From contig NZ_QZEY01000001.1 in the NCBI RefSeq assembly GCF_003594875.1, positions 186,001 through 250,000 on the forward strand: a stretch of DNA of 64,000 nucleotides, written 5' to 3'. This document shows, piece after piece, positions 17,296-25,380 of the stretch. Position 1 is the stretch's first letter; every line of letters starts with the position of its first letter. The notes under the pieces are model-generated. The model saw only the letters and a program-made list of their open reading frames with translations, was not told the origin of the DNA and ran no database searches. Made by a program: the position numbers and the translations under genes. This DNA comes from Bailinhaonella thermotolerans. GTDB lineage: Bacteria; Actinomycetota; Actinomycetes; Streptosporangiales; Streptosporangiaceae.

Positions 17296-17392
17296 GCCGT
17301 ACGGCATCGCCCGCCGCCCACCCCGGCCACGCCGTACGGCATCGCCCCTCCGCTCACCCCGCCCGCCGTACGGCATCGCACCGCCGTACGGC
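17296..17392. repeat. Cluster of GCCGTACGGCATCGC elements
   Basis: Three copies of the 15-mer GCCGTACGGCATCGC (17296-17310, 17331-17345, 17365-17379) and one 10-mer GCCGTACGGC (17383-17392) fill the space between the convergent XRE and UbiD genes. The core is a perfect 10-bp palindrome seen in many other spacers of this window. Confidence 0.85.
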
Positions 17393-17413
17393 GGGATCGC
17401 CGCGGGCGGAGGG

Positions 17414-18772
17414 TCACAGCGTCTGGAGGAGGGAGCGGGCGCGGGCGATCGCCGAGGGCGAGAGGCGGATGGGGTCGCCTTCGAAGCCCGGCGGGCGGGT
17501 GGCGTCCAGGGCCATGCGGGAGGTGGTGCCGTCGGGGCCGGCGGAGGGGTCGAGGGGGCTGCCGGGGAGGCCGTCGACGACGAACAGGTCGCGGTGGGGC
17601 TGGAAGTGGGCGGCCAGGGCCCACAGGACCGCGCGGTCGTCGGTGACGTCCACGTCCTCGTCCACGGCGATCACGGTCTTGAGGTAGGGGTCCCAGCCGA
17701 GGAGGCCCAGCATGACCTGGCGGGCCTGGCCGGGGCGGTGCCCGCGCAGGGCGACGTAGGCGTGGAAGTGGGTGCCCGAGGCCGGGTAGTGCAGGGCGGT
17801 CACGTCGGGGAAGCGGGTCCTGAGCTGCTCGGCCATCTCCGACTCGCGAGGGACGCGGGCGAGGTTGAGGTGCTCGGCGGAGTTCCCGGCGACGACGTCC
17901 AGGAGCAGCGCCCCGCGGCGGCGGCAGATGGCGTCCACGCGCAGGACGTTGTTGGTGGAGCGGTGGGAGGAGTAGCCGGAGAACTCGCCGAAGGGCCCCT
18001 CGGGCGCGCGGGCGGCGGGGTCGATCACGCCCTCGATGACGAAGTCGGCGGTGGCCGGGACCCGAATGCCGTGCACGGGGGTGCGGACCACGTCCAGCGG
18101 CGCCCCGAACAGGCCGCCGGCGATGTCGCGCTCGTCCACGCCGGGGCCGACCCGGGCGGAGGCCGCGAGCATGAACAGCGGGTGCCCGCCCAGCACCATC
18201 GCGACCGGCAGCGGCCGCCCCAGCTCGGCGGCGCGGCCGAGCAGCCGCCACAGGTCGCCGCGCGAGTGCAGGCTGAGGGCCAGCTCGCGCGGGGAGTGGG
18301 GGGTGGCGCGGTGGTAGCTGAGGTTGCCCGCTTCCCCGTCCGGGTCCTCGGCCACGACGATCCCGCTGGTGATGTAGCGCCCGAGGTCGGAGGCGAAGTG
18401 GCGGATCATCGGCACCGCCGCCAGGTCCGCCGCGTCGCCGGTGGCGACCTCGTCCAGGGCCGGGCCGTACGGCAGGAGCCGCGGCGGGGTGGCCGCGCGC
18501 GCCCGGGCCTGGTAGGCGGCGTGCAGCCCGGCGGGGGTCGTGCCGAAGAGTGAGGCGATGCGGTCGCGGGAGGCGAAGACGTTGGTGACCAGCTCCACCC
18601 CGAGGCCGGTCACCTTGGGGCAGCAGATGAGCGGCTCGCGGCCCCGGGCGGCCAGTTCGGCGGCGAGCGCGGTCACCTCCTCCTCGGCGGAGATCTCCTC
18701 GTCCACCACGAGGACGTCGCCGGGGTTGGCCTCGCCGTACTCGCAGAGGAAGACGTGCAGGTCCTGGTTCAC
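17414..18772 (-). CDS. UbiD-family (prenyl-FMN-dependent) decarboxylase
   Basis: A 452-aa member of the UbiD/Fdc family, which reversibly (de)carboxylates aromatic or unsaturated acids with prenylated FMN made by UbiX. Cofactor-site features are visible: GRYITSGIVVAEDPDGEAGNLSYHR, MVLGGHPLFMLAAS, and the catalytic acidic segment FVIEGVIDPAARAPEGPFGEFSGY. The GTG start at 18772 is the family N-terminus, has GGAG upstream, and overlaps the UbiX stop by 4 bp (GTGA). Linkage to permeases, a molybdoenzyme and amidohydrolases points to catabolism of a heterocyclic or aromatic carboxylate rather than ubiquinone synthesis. Confidence 0.9.
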   Translation of the reverse strand: MNQDLHVFLCEYGEANPGDVLVVDEEISAEEEVTALAAELAARGREPLICCPKVTGLGVELVTNVFASRDRIASLFGTTPAGLHAAYQARARAATPPRLLPYGPALDEVATGDAADLAAVPMIRHFASDLGRYITSGIVVAEDPDGEAGNLSYHRATPHSPRELALSLHSRGDLWRLLGRAAELGRPLPVAMVLGGHPLFMLAASARVGPGVDERDIAGGLFGAPLDVVRTPVHGIRVPATADFVIEGVIDPAARAPEGPFGEFSGYSSHRSTNNVLRVDAICRRRGALLLDVVAGNSAEHLNLARVPRESEMAEQLRTRFPDVTALHYPASGTHFHAYVALRGHRPGQARQVMLGLLGWDPYLKTVIAVDEDVDVTDDRAVLWALAAHFQPHRDLFVVDGLPGSPLDPSAGPDGTTSRMALDATRPPGFEGDPIRLSPSAIARARSLLQTL

Positions 18773-19350
18773 GCGTGCTCCGTTTCCGGGCCCGTCCACC
18801 GCCGGAACAGGTCGTGCGCGATCCCGAACTGGTCGAGCACCTTGCCGACGGTGTGGGCGATCAGGTCGTCGATGGTGCGGGGGCGGGTGTAGAAGCCGGG
18901 GACCGGGGGCAGGACGGTGGCCCCGGCCTCGGTGACGGCGGTCATGTTGCGCAGGTGGATCAGGCCGAGCGGGGTCTCCCGGGTCACCAGGACGAGCCGC
19001 CGCCGTTCCTTGAGGGTGACGTCGGCGGCGCGGCTGAGCAGGTCGTCGGTGTAGCCGTGGGCGATGGCGGCCAGGGTCTTCATCGAGCACGGCACGACCG
19101 CCATCCCGAGCGTGGGGAACGACCCCGAGGCCACGGCCGCGGCCAGGTCGCGGGCGTCGTGGACGACGTCGGCCAGCGCGCACACCTCGTCCGGGTCCCG
19201 GCGGGCCTCCAGCTCGATGGTGCGCCGCGCCCCGGCGGACACGATCAGGTGGGTCTCCACGGCGCCCAGCTTGCGCAGGGCCTCCAGCAGGGCGATGCCG
19301 TACTGCGGGGCGCTGGACCCCGACACGCCCACGACCAGGCGGTCCGTCAT
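18769..19350 (-). CDS. ubiX: Flavin prenyltransferase, UbiX/Pad1 family
   Basis: A 193-aa flavoprotein that prenylates FMN to produce the UbiD cofactor. The family start LVVGVSGSSAPQYGIALLEAL, the flavin-binding GMAVVPCSMKTLAAIAHGYTDDLLSRAADVTLKERRRLVLVTRETPL and the C-terminal PGFYTRPRTIDDLIAHTVGKVLDQFGI are all clear. It overlaps both neighbours by 4 bp: permease to ubiX (ATGA) and ubiX to ubiD (GTGA), so the three are translationally coupled. The pairing strongly supports a prFMN-dependent UbiD next door. Confidence 0.93.
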   Translation of the reverse strand: MTDRLVVGVSGSSAPQYGIALLEALRKLGAVETHLIVSAGARRTIELEARRDPDEVCALADVVHDARDLAAAVASGSFPTLGMAVVPCSMKTLAAIAHGYTDDLLSRAADVTLKERRRLVLVTRETPLGLIHLRNMTAVTEAGATVLPPVPGFYTRPRTIDDLIAHTVGKVLDQFGIAHDLFRRWTGPETEHA

Positions 19351-20666
19351 GAGGACCCCTCTCCGACTCGTTCCCGCCGCCGCGACGGCAGGTGGTGGAA
19401 CAGCAGGTTGAGCAGCAGCGCGGTGACCGTCCCGGCGGCGACCCCGCCGTCGAGGAACAGCCGCGCGCCGGCCGGCAGCGCGCCGTACGCCCCGGGCAGG
19501 GCCATCGGGATCAGCCCGACGGCGAGCGAGACGGCGACGATCACCAGGTTGGGGGTGTCGCGCGGCACGGCGGCGAGCATGCGGACGCCGATCACGGCGA
19601 CCGTGGCGAACATGGCCAGGGTGGCGCCGCCCAGGACGGGCTCGGGGACGGCGGCCACGACCCGGCCGAACACCGGGAACAGGCTGAGCAGGATCAGCAT
19701 GACCCCGGCGGCGGCGGTGACGTACCGGCTGCGCACCCGGGTGAGGGTGACGACGCCGATGTTCTGGGTGAAGGTGATGTAGACGAACGACTGCACGACG
19801 CCGCCGAGCGCGGTGATCAGCCCGTCGGCGCGGAGCGCGGCGCCGATCTCGCGCGGCCCGGCGGGCCGGTCCACGGCCTCCCCGACGGCCGTCACCTGCC
19901 CGGCGGTCTCCACCATCAGCACGAACTGGATGACGACCAGGGACAGGCAGGCCACCGGGTCGATGGCCGGGAGCCCGAAGTGGAACGGCTCGGGCGCCTG
20001 GACCAGGGGGCCGTGGCCCACCGCGCCGAAGTCCGCCTGCCCGGTGACCACCGCGGCCAGCGTCACCAGGGCCATCGCCAGGAGGATCGCGAGCTGCCCG
20101 AGCGGCGCGGGCAGGAAGCGGTACAGCAGCACGACCACCAGCAGCGTCAGCAGCCCGAGCCCGACGCCCGGCAGCGCGCCGAACCCCGGCTCGCCCGGTT
20201 TCCCCCCGAAGACCAGCCGGGCGCCCGCCGGGACCAGCGTGATCCCGATCAGCGTGATCGTGGTGCCGACGACCACCGGCGGGAAGAACCGCAGCAGCCG
20301 CCCGAACACCGGCGAGAAGGCGACCATGAACAGCCCCGCCACCAGCACGGACCCGTACATCACGGGCAGCCCGTGCTGGGAGCCGATCAGCACCATGGGG
20401 ACGACGCCGTTATAGGCCGCGCCGATCACCAGCGGCAGCCGGGCGCCGATCCGCCAGATCCCGAGCGACTGGAGCAGCGTGCCCACGCCGCACAGGAGCA
20501 GGTCGGCGGCGACCAGGTAGACGACGTCGCGGGCCGGGAGGCCGAGCCCGGCCGCGACGATGAACGGGACGGCGACGGTGCTCGCGTACATGACGAGCAC
20601 GTGCTGCGCGCCGAGCGGGACGAGCCGGGCCGGGCGCGGGACCTCGTCGACGGGATGCCTTTCCAC
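19347..20666 (-). CDS. NCS2-family nucleobase/xanthine-uracil permease (copy 1)
   Basis: A 439-aa permease with the NCS2 fold of 12-14 membrane segments. Typical stretches are LGAQHVLVMYASTVAVPFIVAAGLGL, GAAYNGVVPMVLIG, and the QFVLMVETAGQVTAVGE / ITFTQNIGVVTLTRVRSRYV substrate and conserved-loop regions. It probably imports a purine-, pyrimidine- or related ring compound with protons. GGAGG sits 5 bp before the GTG at 20666, deciding the start over the TTG at 20678. The ubiX start overlaps its stop. A second NCS2 permease lies at the far end of the cluster. Confidence 0.92.
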   Translation of the reverse strand: MERHPVDEVPRPARLVPLGAQHVLVMYASTVAVPFIVAAGLGLPARDVVYLVAADLLLCGVGTLLQSLGIWRIGARLPLVIGAAYNGVVPMVLIGSQHGLPVMYGSVLVAGLFMVAFSPVFGRLLRFFPPVVVGTTITLIGITLVPAGARLVFGGKPGEPGFGALPGVGLGLLTLLVVVLLYRFLPAPLGQLAILLAMALVTLAAVVTGQADFGAVGHGPLVQAPEPFHFGLPAIDPVACLSLVVIQFVLMVETAGQVTAVGEAVDRPAGPREIGAALRADGLITALGGVVQSFVYITFTQNIGVVTLTRVRSRYVTAAAGVMLILLSLFPVFGRVVAAVPEPVLGGATLAMFATVAVIGVRMLAAVPRDTPNLVIVAVSLAVGLIPMALPGAYGALPAGARLFLDGGVAAGTVTALLLNLLFHHLPSRRRERVGEGSS

Positions 20667-20773
20667 GGCGGCCTCCAAAGCGCCATGGCGGAGCCGCGGC
20701 TCCTGCGGGTGGGACCCCCGGTTCGGCCCGTACGGCGGGGCGGGGCCGCCGGCGCCGCGAGGGCGGGCCGGGC

Positions 20774-20813
20774 CCGGTACGGCTCCCGCCGGGGCGGGCG
20801 GGAGCCGTACCGG
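20774..20813 (-). terminator. Perfect 17-bp hairpin inside the catabolic cluster
   Basis: CCGGTACGGCTCCCGCC (20774-20790) pairs fully with 20797-20813 around a 6-nt loop. It lies 27 bp beyond the Amidohydro_2 stop and about 107 bp before the permease start. It could terminate the upstream transcript or lower expression of the permease-ubiX-ubiD part. Confidence 0.65.
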
Positions 20814-20840
20814 ACGGGCCGCGCCCGCCGTACGGGGACG

Positions 20841-21770
20841 TCAGGAGGCGGGGACCGGGTCGACCGTCGCGTAGGTGTCGAGCAGCCGGGCCTGGGCCTC
20901 CTCCATCGTGCGCGGCGGCGGCGTCGGCTTCAGGCCGAGCAGCTTGGCCATGTTGTTGCCGAGGTACCCCTCCAGGTCCTCCTCCGACAGGTTCATGCCC
21001 TGCGGCGGCGGCCCGCACAGGACCTCCAGTTCCCGCGCCCACATGCCCGGCTCGTTCGGCGGCGAGTCGGTGCCGAACACGAGCTGGTGCCGTTCCATCT
21101 GCTGGGCGAACTCCACGATGCGGGACTGGAGCAGCCAGCCGGACTCGCCGTACACGTTGGGGCTGTCGAGGATCATGTAGAGCGCCTCGAAGCAGTAGAC
21201 CCCGCCGGTCTGCACGCCGAAGTGGGCGAGGATGAAGTTGACGTCCCGGAACTCCCGGATGATCGGGTAGAACTGCGTCGGGATGGAGTACGGCCCGTCG
21301 CCGGTGTGGATGAGGACGACCACGCCCAGCTCGTCGCACACCCGCAGCACCGGCCGCAGCCAGTCCAGCGCCCGGTCCGGCCGGTAGGCGTGCATGTTGG
21401 CGTGGAGCTTCATCATCTTGTAGCCGTATTCCTTGACGTGGAACTCCAGCTCCTTGGCCCCGTTCTCGGGCCCGAAGCGGGGGTTGTACATGAAGTTGCC
21501 GATGAACCGGTCCGGGTACCGCTGGACCAGCTCGGTGATGTACGCCATGTACTTGCGGATGCCTTCGCGGCCGCCGGGCATGCCGTCCTGCCAGACGCTG
21601 TTGCCGGGCGGCGGCATGATGCAGCCGTAGTCGATCCGGCGCGGCTTGCCGTTGATCATGTAGGGGCCGTTCATCATCTCGATCGTGCGCTCGCCGGTGA
21701 ACGGCTCGCCGTCGTGCCGCCAGGCCTGGTCCACGATGTTGGTCGGATGCATGTGGGTGTCGATGATCAT
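20841..21770 (-). CDS. Amidohydro_2-family metal-dependent hydrolase/decarboxylase
   Basis: A 309-aa TIM-barrel protein of the ACMSD-like branch. Metal-ligand motifs are the N-terminal IIDTHMHP, LIHTGDGP after the middle strands, FILAHFG, and FGTDSPPNEPGMW near the end. This branch includes non-oxidative decarboxylases (ACMSD, gamma-resorcylate, iso-orotate type) as well as lactonases and hydrolases. The ATG at 21770 begins exactly at the motif. Next to a molybdoenzyme and UbiD, a role in ring hydrolysis or decarboxylation is plausible; the substrate is not known. Confidence 0.85.
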   Translation of the reverse strand: MIIDTHMHPTNIVDQAWRHDGEPFTGERTIEMMNGPYMINGKPRRIDYGCIMPPPGNSVWQDGMPGGREGIRKYMAYITELVQRYPDRFIGNFMYNPRFGPENGAKELEFHVKEYGYKMMKLHANMHAYRPDRALDWLRPVLRVCDELGVVVLIHTGDGPYSIPTQFYPIIREFRDVNFILAHFGVQTGGVYCFEALYMILDSPNVYGESGWLLQSRIVEFAQQMERHQLVFGTDSPPNEPGMWARELEVLCGPPPQGMNLSEEDLEGYLGNNMAKLLGLKPTPPPRTMEEAQARLLDTYATVDPVPAS

Positions 21771-21856
21771 GGTGTCGCCTTTCTCACGCCTCGTTCGTGC
21801 GGTGGGTGACGCGCCTCGCCGGTCCGCCCGCGCGGCGGCGCGGGGACCGGCGGATG

Positions 21857-24160
21857 TCAGGTCGTGCCGGGCCTCACCTCCTCGGCCCGGCCCGCGATGT
21901 GCTCGGGCCGGACGGGGACGCGGGGCAGGTCGAGGCCGGTCGCGTTCCGCAGCGCGTTGGCGACGGCCGGCGTGGACGACAGGCTGGGCGGCTCGCCCAC
22001 CCCGTTCACGCCGTACGGGGAGTCGGGGTGCGGCAGGTGCAGCAGGTCCATGCGCACCGGCGGCATGTCGAGGATCGTGGGGATCAGGTAGTCGGTGAAG
22101 GAGGGGTTGAGCACCCGCCCGTCCTCGACCCGCATCTCCTCCATCAGCGCCAGGCCGAGGCCCTGGGCGGTGCCGCCCTCGATCTGGCCCTCGACGGCGA
22201 GCGGGTTGATCGCGGTGCCGACGTCCTGGGCGGTGGCCATCTCGACGACGCGCACCAGCCCCAGCTCGACGTCCACGTCCACCACGGCTCGGTGGGCGGC
22301 GAACGCGAACGCCACGTGCGCGTCGCCCTGCCCGGTCTCGGGGTCGATGCCGGTGGTGGGCCGGTGGCGGTACTCGTGCTCGGCGGTGATCTCCCCGCCG
22401 GCCAGCGCCTCCTCCAGCTCCAGGGCCACCTCGCCGGTGTCCGCGCGCACGATCGCGCCGCCGTCGAGCGCGAGGGCTCCGGCGGGGGTCCCGAGCAGCG
22501 CGGCGGCCCGGCCGAGGACCCGTTCGCGCACGGCCGCGCAGGCTCCCCGCACGGCCCCGCCGGTCATCCAGGTCTGGCGGGAAGCCGAGGAGGACCCGGC
22601 GTCGCCGGCGCCGGTGTCGGCCCCGAGCACCTCGACGCGCTCGACGCCCAGCTCGGTGCGGGCGATCTGGGCCTGGACGGTCACGATGCCCTGGCCGCAC
22701 TCGGCGGCGGCGCTGCGCACCCGCGCGACGGGCCCGCCGGCGTCCACCGCCAGGGTCACCCGCGCGACGGAGCCGTCGTCCACGCCGCCGGAGTACCCGA
22801 TCGCCTTGACCCCGACGGCGTAGCCCACGCCCCGCCGTACCGACTCGCCCCGGGTCGCGTTGCCGACCCCGCCGGGCATGGCCCGCGGGTCGTACGGCTC
22901 GCGCGGCGGCAGCGGCCGCGCGGCCAGGCGGCGCAGCAGCTCGGCCACCGGGGCGGGGCCGTCCACGGCCTGGCCGGTGGGCAGGATCGTCCCGGGCCGC
23001 ATGGCGTTGCGGATCCGCAGGTCCAGCGGGTCCGCGCCGAGCGCCGCGGCGAGCCGGTCCAGGTTGGACTCGACGCCGTAGCAGGACTGCACGGCGCCGA
23101 AGCCGCGCATGGCCCCGCAGGGCGGGTTGTTGGTGAAGACCGTGTACCCGTCGATCGCGGCGGCGGGCACCTCGTAGGCCCCGGCGGCGAAGTAGCAGGC
23201 GTTGGCGATGACGACCGGCGAGGTCGAGGTGTAGGCGCCGCCGTCGAGGAGCAGCCGGGCGGTGACGTAGGCGATCCGGCCGTCGCGGGTGGCGCCGTGC
23301 TCGATCCGCAGCCGGGCCGGGTGCCGGTGGACGTGCCCGAGGAAGGACTCCTCCCGGCCGTAGGACATGGCGACCGGGCGGCCCGTGCGCAGTGCCAGCA
23401 GGCAGGCGTGGACGTGCACGGACAGGTCCTCCCGGCCGCCGAACGCGCCGCCGACCCCGGCCAGGACCAGCCGCACGCGCTCCTCGGGCAGCCCGAGGCA
23501 GGCGGCCACCTGCCGCCGGTCGGTGTGCAGCCACTGGCTGGAGACGTGCAGCTCCACTCCCCCGTCCGGCAGCGGCACGGCCAGGCCCGACTCGGGGCCG
23601 AGGAAGGCCTGGTCCTGCATCCCCACCTCGTACTCGCCCGCCACGACCACCTCGGCGCGCTCGCGGGCGGCGGCCAGGTCGCCGTGCCGGATGCGCACGT
23701 GCCGCACCAGGGATCCGGCGGCGAGCGCGGCCTCGGGGTCGGTGAGCGGGGCGAGCGGCTCGTACTCGGCCCTGATCAGGCGCAGCGCCCGGCGGGCGGT
23801 CTCGGGGTGGTCGGCGGCCACGACCGCGACGGGCTCACCGTGGTGGCGGACGACGCCGGTGGCGAGCACCGGCTGGTCGCTGACCTTCATCCCGTAGGTG
23901 CGGCTGCCGGGCACGTCCTCGCCGGTCAGGACCGCGTGGACACCGGGCAGGGCCAGCGCGGGCGTCACGTCCAGGCGGCGGATCAGCGCGTGCGGGTGGG
24001 GGCTGCGCAGGGTGGCGCCCCAGAGCATGCCGTCGCGGCGCAGGTCGGAGGAGTAGGCGAACCGCCCGGTCACCTTGGCGCGGCCGTCGGGGCGGGGCGC
24101 GCTCGCCCCGACCCCCTGGGCCGTGCCCCGGGCCGTCCGCCGGGTCGTCATCGTGCTCAC
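21857..24160 (-). CDS. Xanthine dehydrogenase-family molybdopterin-binding subunit
   Basis: A 767-aa large subunit of the xanthine oxidase / CO dehydrogenase family, hydroxylating a heterocycle or aldehyde at a Mo centre. Seen in order: the N-terminal domain PDGRAKVTGRFAYSSDL, GVGGAFGGRED, GAMRGFGAVQSCYGVES, AAECGQGIVTVQAQIARTELG, and the catalytic-glutamate loop GVGEPPSLSSTPAVANAL. GTG 24160 (GGAGG 10 bp upstream) is the best start; ATG 24151 is possible. No 2Fe-2S (CoxS) or FAD (CoxM) subunit gene is within the window, which is unusual for this family. It sits between the GntR and Amidohydro_2 genes. Confidence 0.9.
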   Translation of the reverse strand: MSTMTTRRTARGTAQGVGASAPRPDGRAKVTGRFAYSSDLRRDGMLWGATLRSPHPHALIRRLDVTPALALPGVHAVLTGEDVPGSRTYGMKVSDQPVLATGVVRHHGEPVAVVAADHPETARRALRLIRAEYEPLAPLTDPEAALAAGSLVRHVRIRHGDLAAARERAEVVVAGEYEVGMQDQAFLGPESGLAVPLPDGGVELHVSSQWLHTDRRQVAACLGLPEERVRLVLAGVGGAFGGREDLSVHVHACLLALRTGRPVAMSYGREESFLGHVHRHPARLRIEHGATRDGRIAYVTARLLLDGGAYTSTSPVVIANACYFAAGAYEVPAAAIDGYTVFTNNPPCGAMRGFGAVQSCYGVESNLDRLAAALGADPLDLRIRNAMRPGTILPTGQAVDGPAPVAELLRRLAARPLPPREPYDPRAMPGGVGNATRGESVRRGVGYAVGVKAIGYSGGVDDGSVARVTLAVDAGGPVARVRSAAAECGQGIVTVQAQIARTELGVERVEVLGADTGAGDAGSSSASRQTWMTGGAVRGACAAVRERVLGRAAALLGTPAGALALDGGAIVRADTGEVALELEEALAGGEITAEHEYRHRPTTGIDPETGQGDAHVAFAFAAHRAVVDVDVELGLVRVVEMATAQDVGTAINPLAVEGQIEGGTAQGLGLALMEEMRVEDGRVLNPSFTDYLIPTILDMPPVRMDLLHLPHPDSPYGVNGVGEPPSLSSTPAVANALRNATGLDLPRVPVRPEHIAGRAEEVRPGTT

Positions 24161-24411
24161 GCGGAACCGTCCTCCCTCGTCTGCGTCACCGGGCCGGCCC
24201 GGGTCCCGGCGCGGGCGCGCGGCGGGCGGGGCCGATGGCTGCGGGTGGGGTGGCGGCCGCCTACTCGCCGCGCGGATCAGGAGGTACGGCTTGCGCGGCC
24301 CGGCCCTGTGCCGGGGCGCGCGATCTTCGGCTCGCGGGACCGGGGACGGCCCGGACGCGGAGTTGGGTCTCCGGCCGGGGCCGGTCCGGTTCGTCCGGAG
24401 CCGGTGGAGTC

Positions 24412-24510
24412 GCTGGAATCGGTGGAATCGGTGGAATCGGTGGAATCGGTGGAATCGGTGGAATCGGTGGAATCGGTGGAATCGGTGGAATCGGTGGAAT
24501 CGGTGGAACT
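24412..24510. repeat. 9-bp minisatellite (GGTGGAATC)n
   Basis: Nine perfect GGTGGAATC units (24421-24501) with one degenerate unit on each side. It lies in the 404-bp gene-free stretch 24161-24564 between the molybdoenzyme start and the GntR stop. All six frames stay open through it because 9 is a multiple of 3, but none has coding support. Nothing else was recognised in the stretch. Confidence 0.92.
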
Positions 24511-24564
24511 GTCGTGGACGGGGTGGAGATCTCGGGGTCGCCGGGCGGGGCCGGGCGACCGGGG

Positions 24565-25278
24565 TCAGGAGGGGCGGACGGGCCCGGTGTCCTCCGCCGC
24601 CTGGAGCTCGGCCGCCTGGGACAGGCGGACGCGCAGGCGGGCGACGTGGGCGCGGGCGGCGCGCTCGGCCTCGGCCGGGTCGCCGGCGGCCATGGCGTCG
24701 TAGATGCGGCGGTGCTCCTCCACGGCCAGCGCCGGGGCGTGGGGGTGCCGCCACAGGGAGTGCAGGGCCAGGTGGGCCTTGCCCTCGATCTGGTCGAGGA
24801 TCGCGATCAGGTGCGGGTTGCCGCTGAGGCGGCGGATCAGCCGGTGGAAGCGCATGTCCTGCCGGACGTGCGCGCCCTCCCCGCCGCCGGCGGTGGCGAC
24901 CTCCTCGTGCTCGGCCAGGACCGCGTCCAGCTCCGCCAGGTCCGACACGTCCAGCCGCTCGGTGGCCAGCCGCGCGGCCAGGCCCTCCAGTTCCTCGCGC
25001 ACGAGGTAGAGGTGGCGCAGGTCGGCGACGTCCACCCGGCTCACCTCGGCGCCCCGGTGGGGCACGTGGGTGGCGAGCCCGTCGTGGATGAGCCGCTGCA
25101 CGGCCTCGCGGACGGGGCTGCGGCTGACGTTGAGCTGCTCGGCCAGCGCCGGGACGCTGAGCGGCGTGCCCGGCTTCAGCCGGTTCTCCAGGATCGAGGC
25201 GCGCAGTTCGGCGTAGGCCCGGTCGGCCAGCAGCGCGCCCGGCGGGATGCGGTTCACCAGCTCGTAGGTCGTGGTCAT
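24565..25278 (-). CDS. GntR-family regulator, FadR/FCD subgroup
   Basis: A 237-aa regulator. Residues about 15-80 form the winged helix (ADRAYAELRASILENRLKPGTPLSVPALAEQLNVSRSPVREAVQRL), and the C-terminal FCD domain carries likely metal-binding residues in DMRFHRLIRRLSGNP, EEHRRIYDAMAAGD and ARAHV. FCD domains usually bind a small carboxylate. The ATG at 25278 has GAGGAC upstream. A motif upstream (25306-25321) recurs before the outermost permease, so it probably represses the cluster and itself. Confidence 0.9.
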   Translation of the reverse strand: MTTTYELVNRIPPGALLADRAYAELRASILENRLKPGTPLSVPALAEQLNVSRSPVREAVQRLIHDGLATHVPHRGAEVSRVDVADLRHLYLVREELEGLAARLATERLDVSDLAELDAVLAEHEEVATAGGGEGAHVRQDMRFHRLIRRLSGNPHLIAILDQIEGKAHLALHSLWRHPHAPALAVEEHRRIYDAMAAGDPAEAERAARAHVARLRVRLSQAAELQAAEDTGPVRPS

Positions 25279-25305
25279 GTCCGTCCTCGATCGGCTCACC
25301 GCCAG

Positions 25306-25321
25306 ATTACATGTAATGTGC
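25306..25321. promoter_or_regulatory. GntR operator candidate, site 1
   Basis: On the minus strand GCACATTACATGTAAT, containing the perfect 12-bp palindrome ATTACATGTAAT, 28 bp before the GntR start. It differs at one position from the site at 28133-28148 and is AT-rich in a very GC-rich setting. Confidence 0.65.
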
Positions 25322-25380
25322 AATCTCGCCTACCCCCTTTCCGGGCGGAATCCGGCGGTGAGCCGTACGGGCGGTTCCGG

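Noticed and set aside
24412-24510. Repeat-protein coding gene through the GGTGGAATC array.
   Set aside because: All frames are open only because the unit is 9 bp; no ribosome-binding site, start or conserved flank supports a gene.
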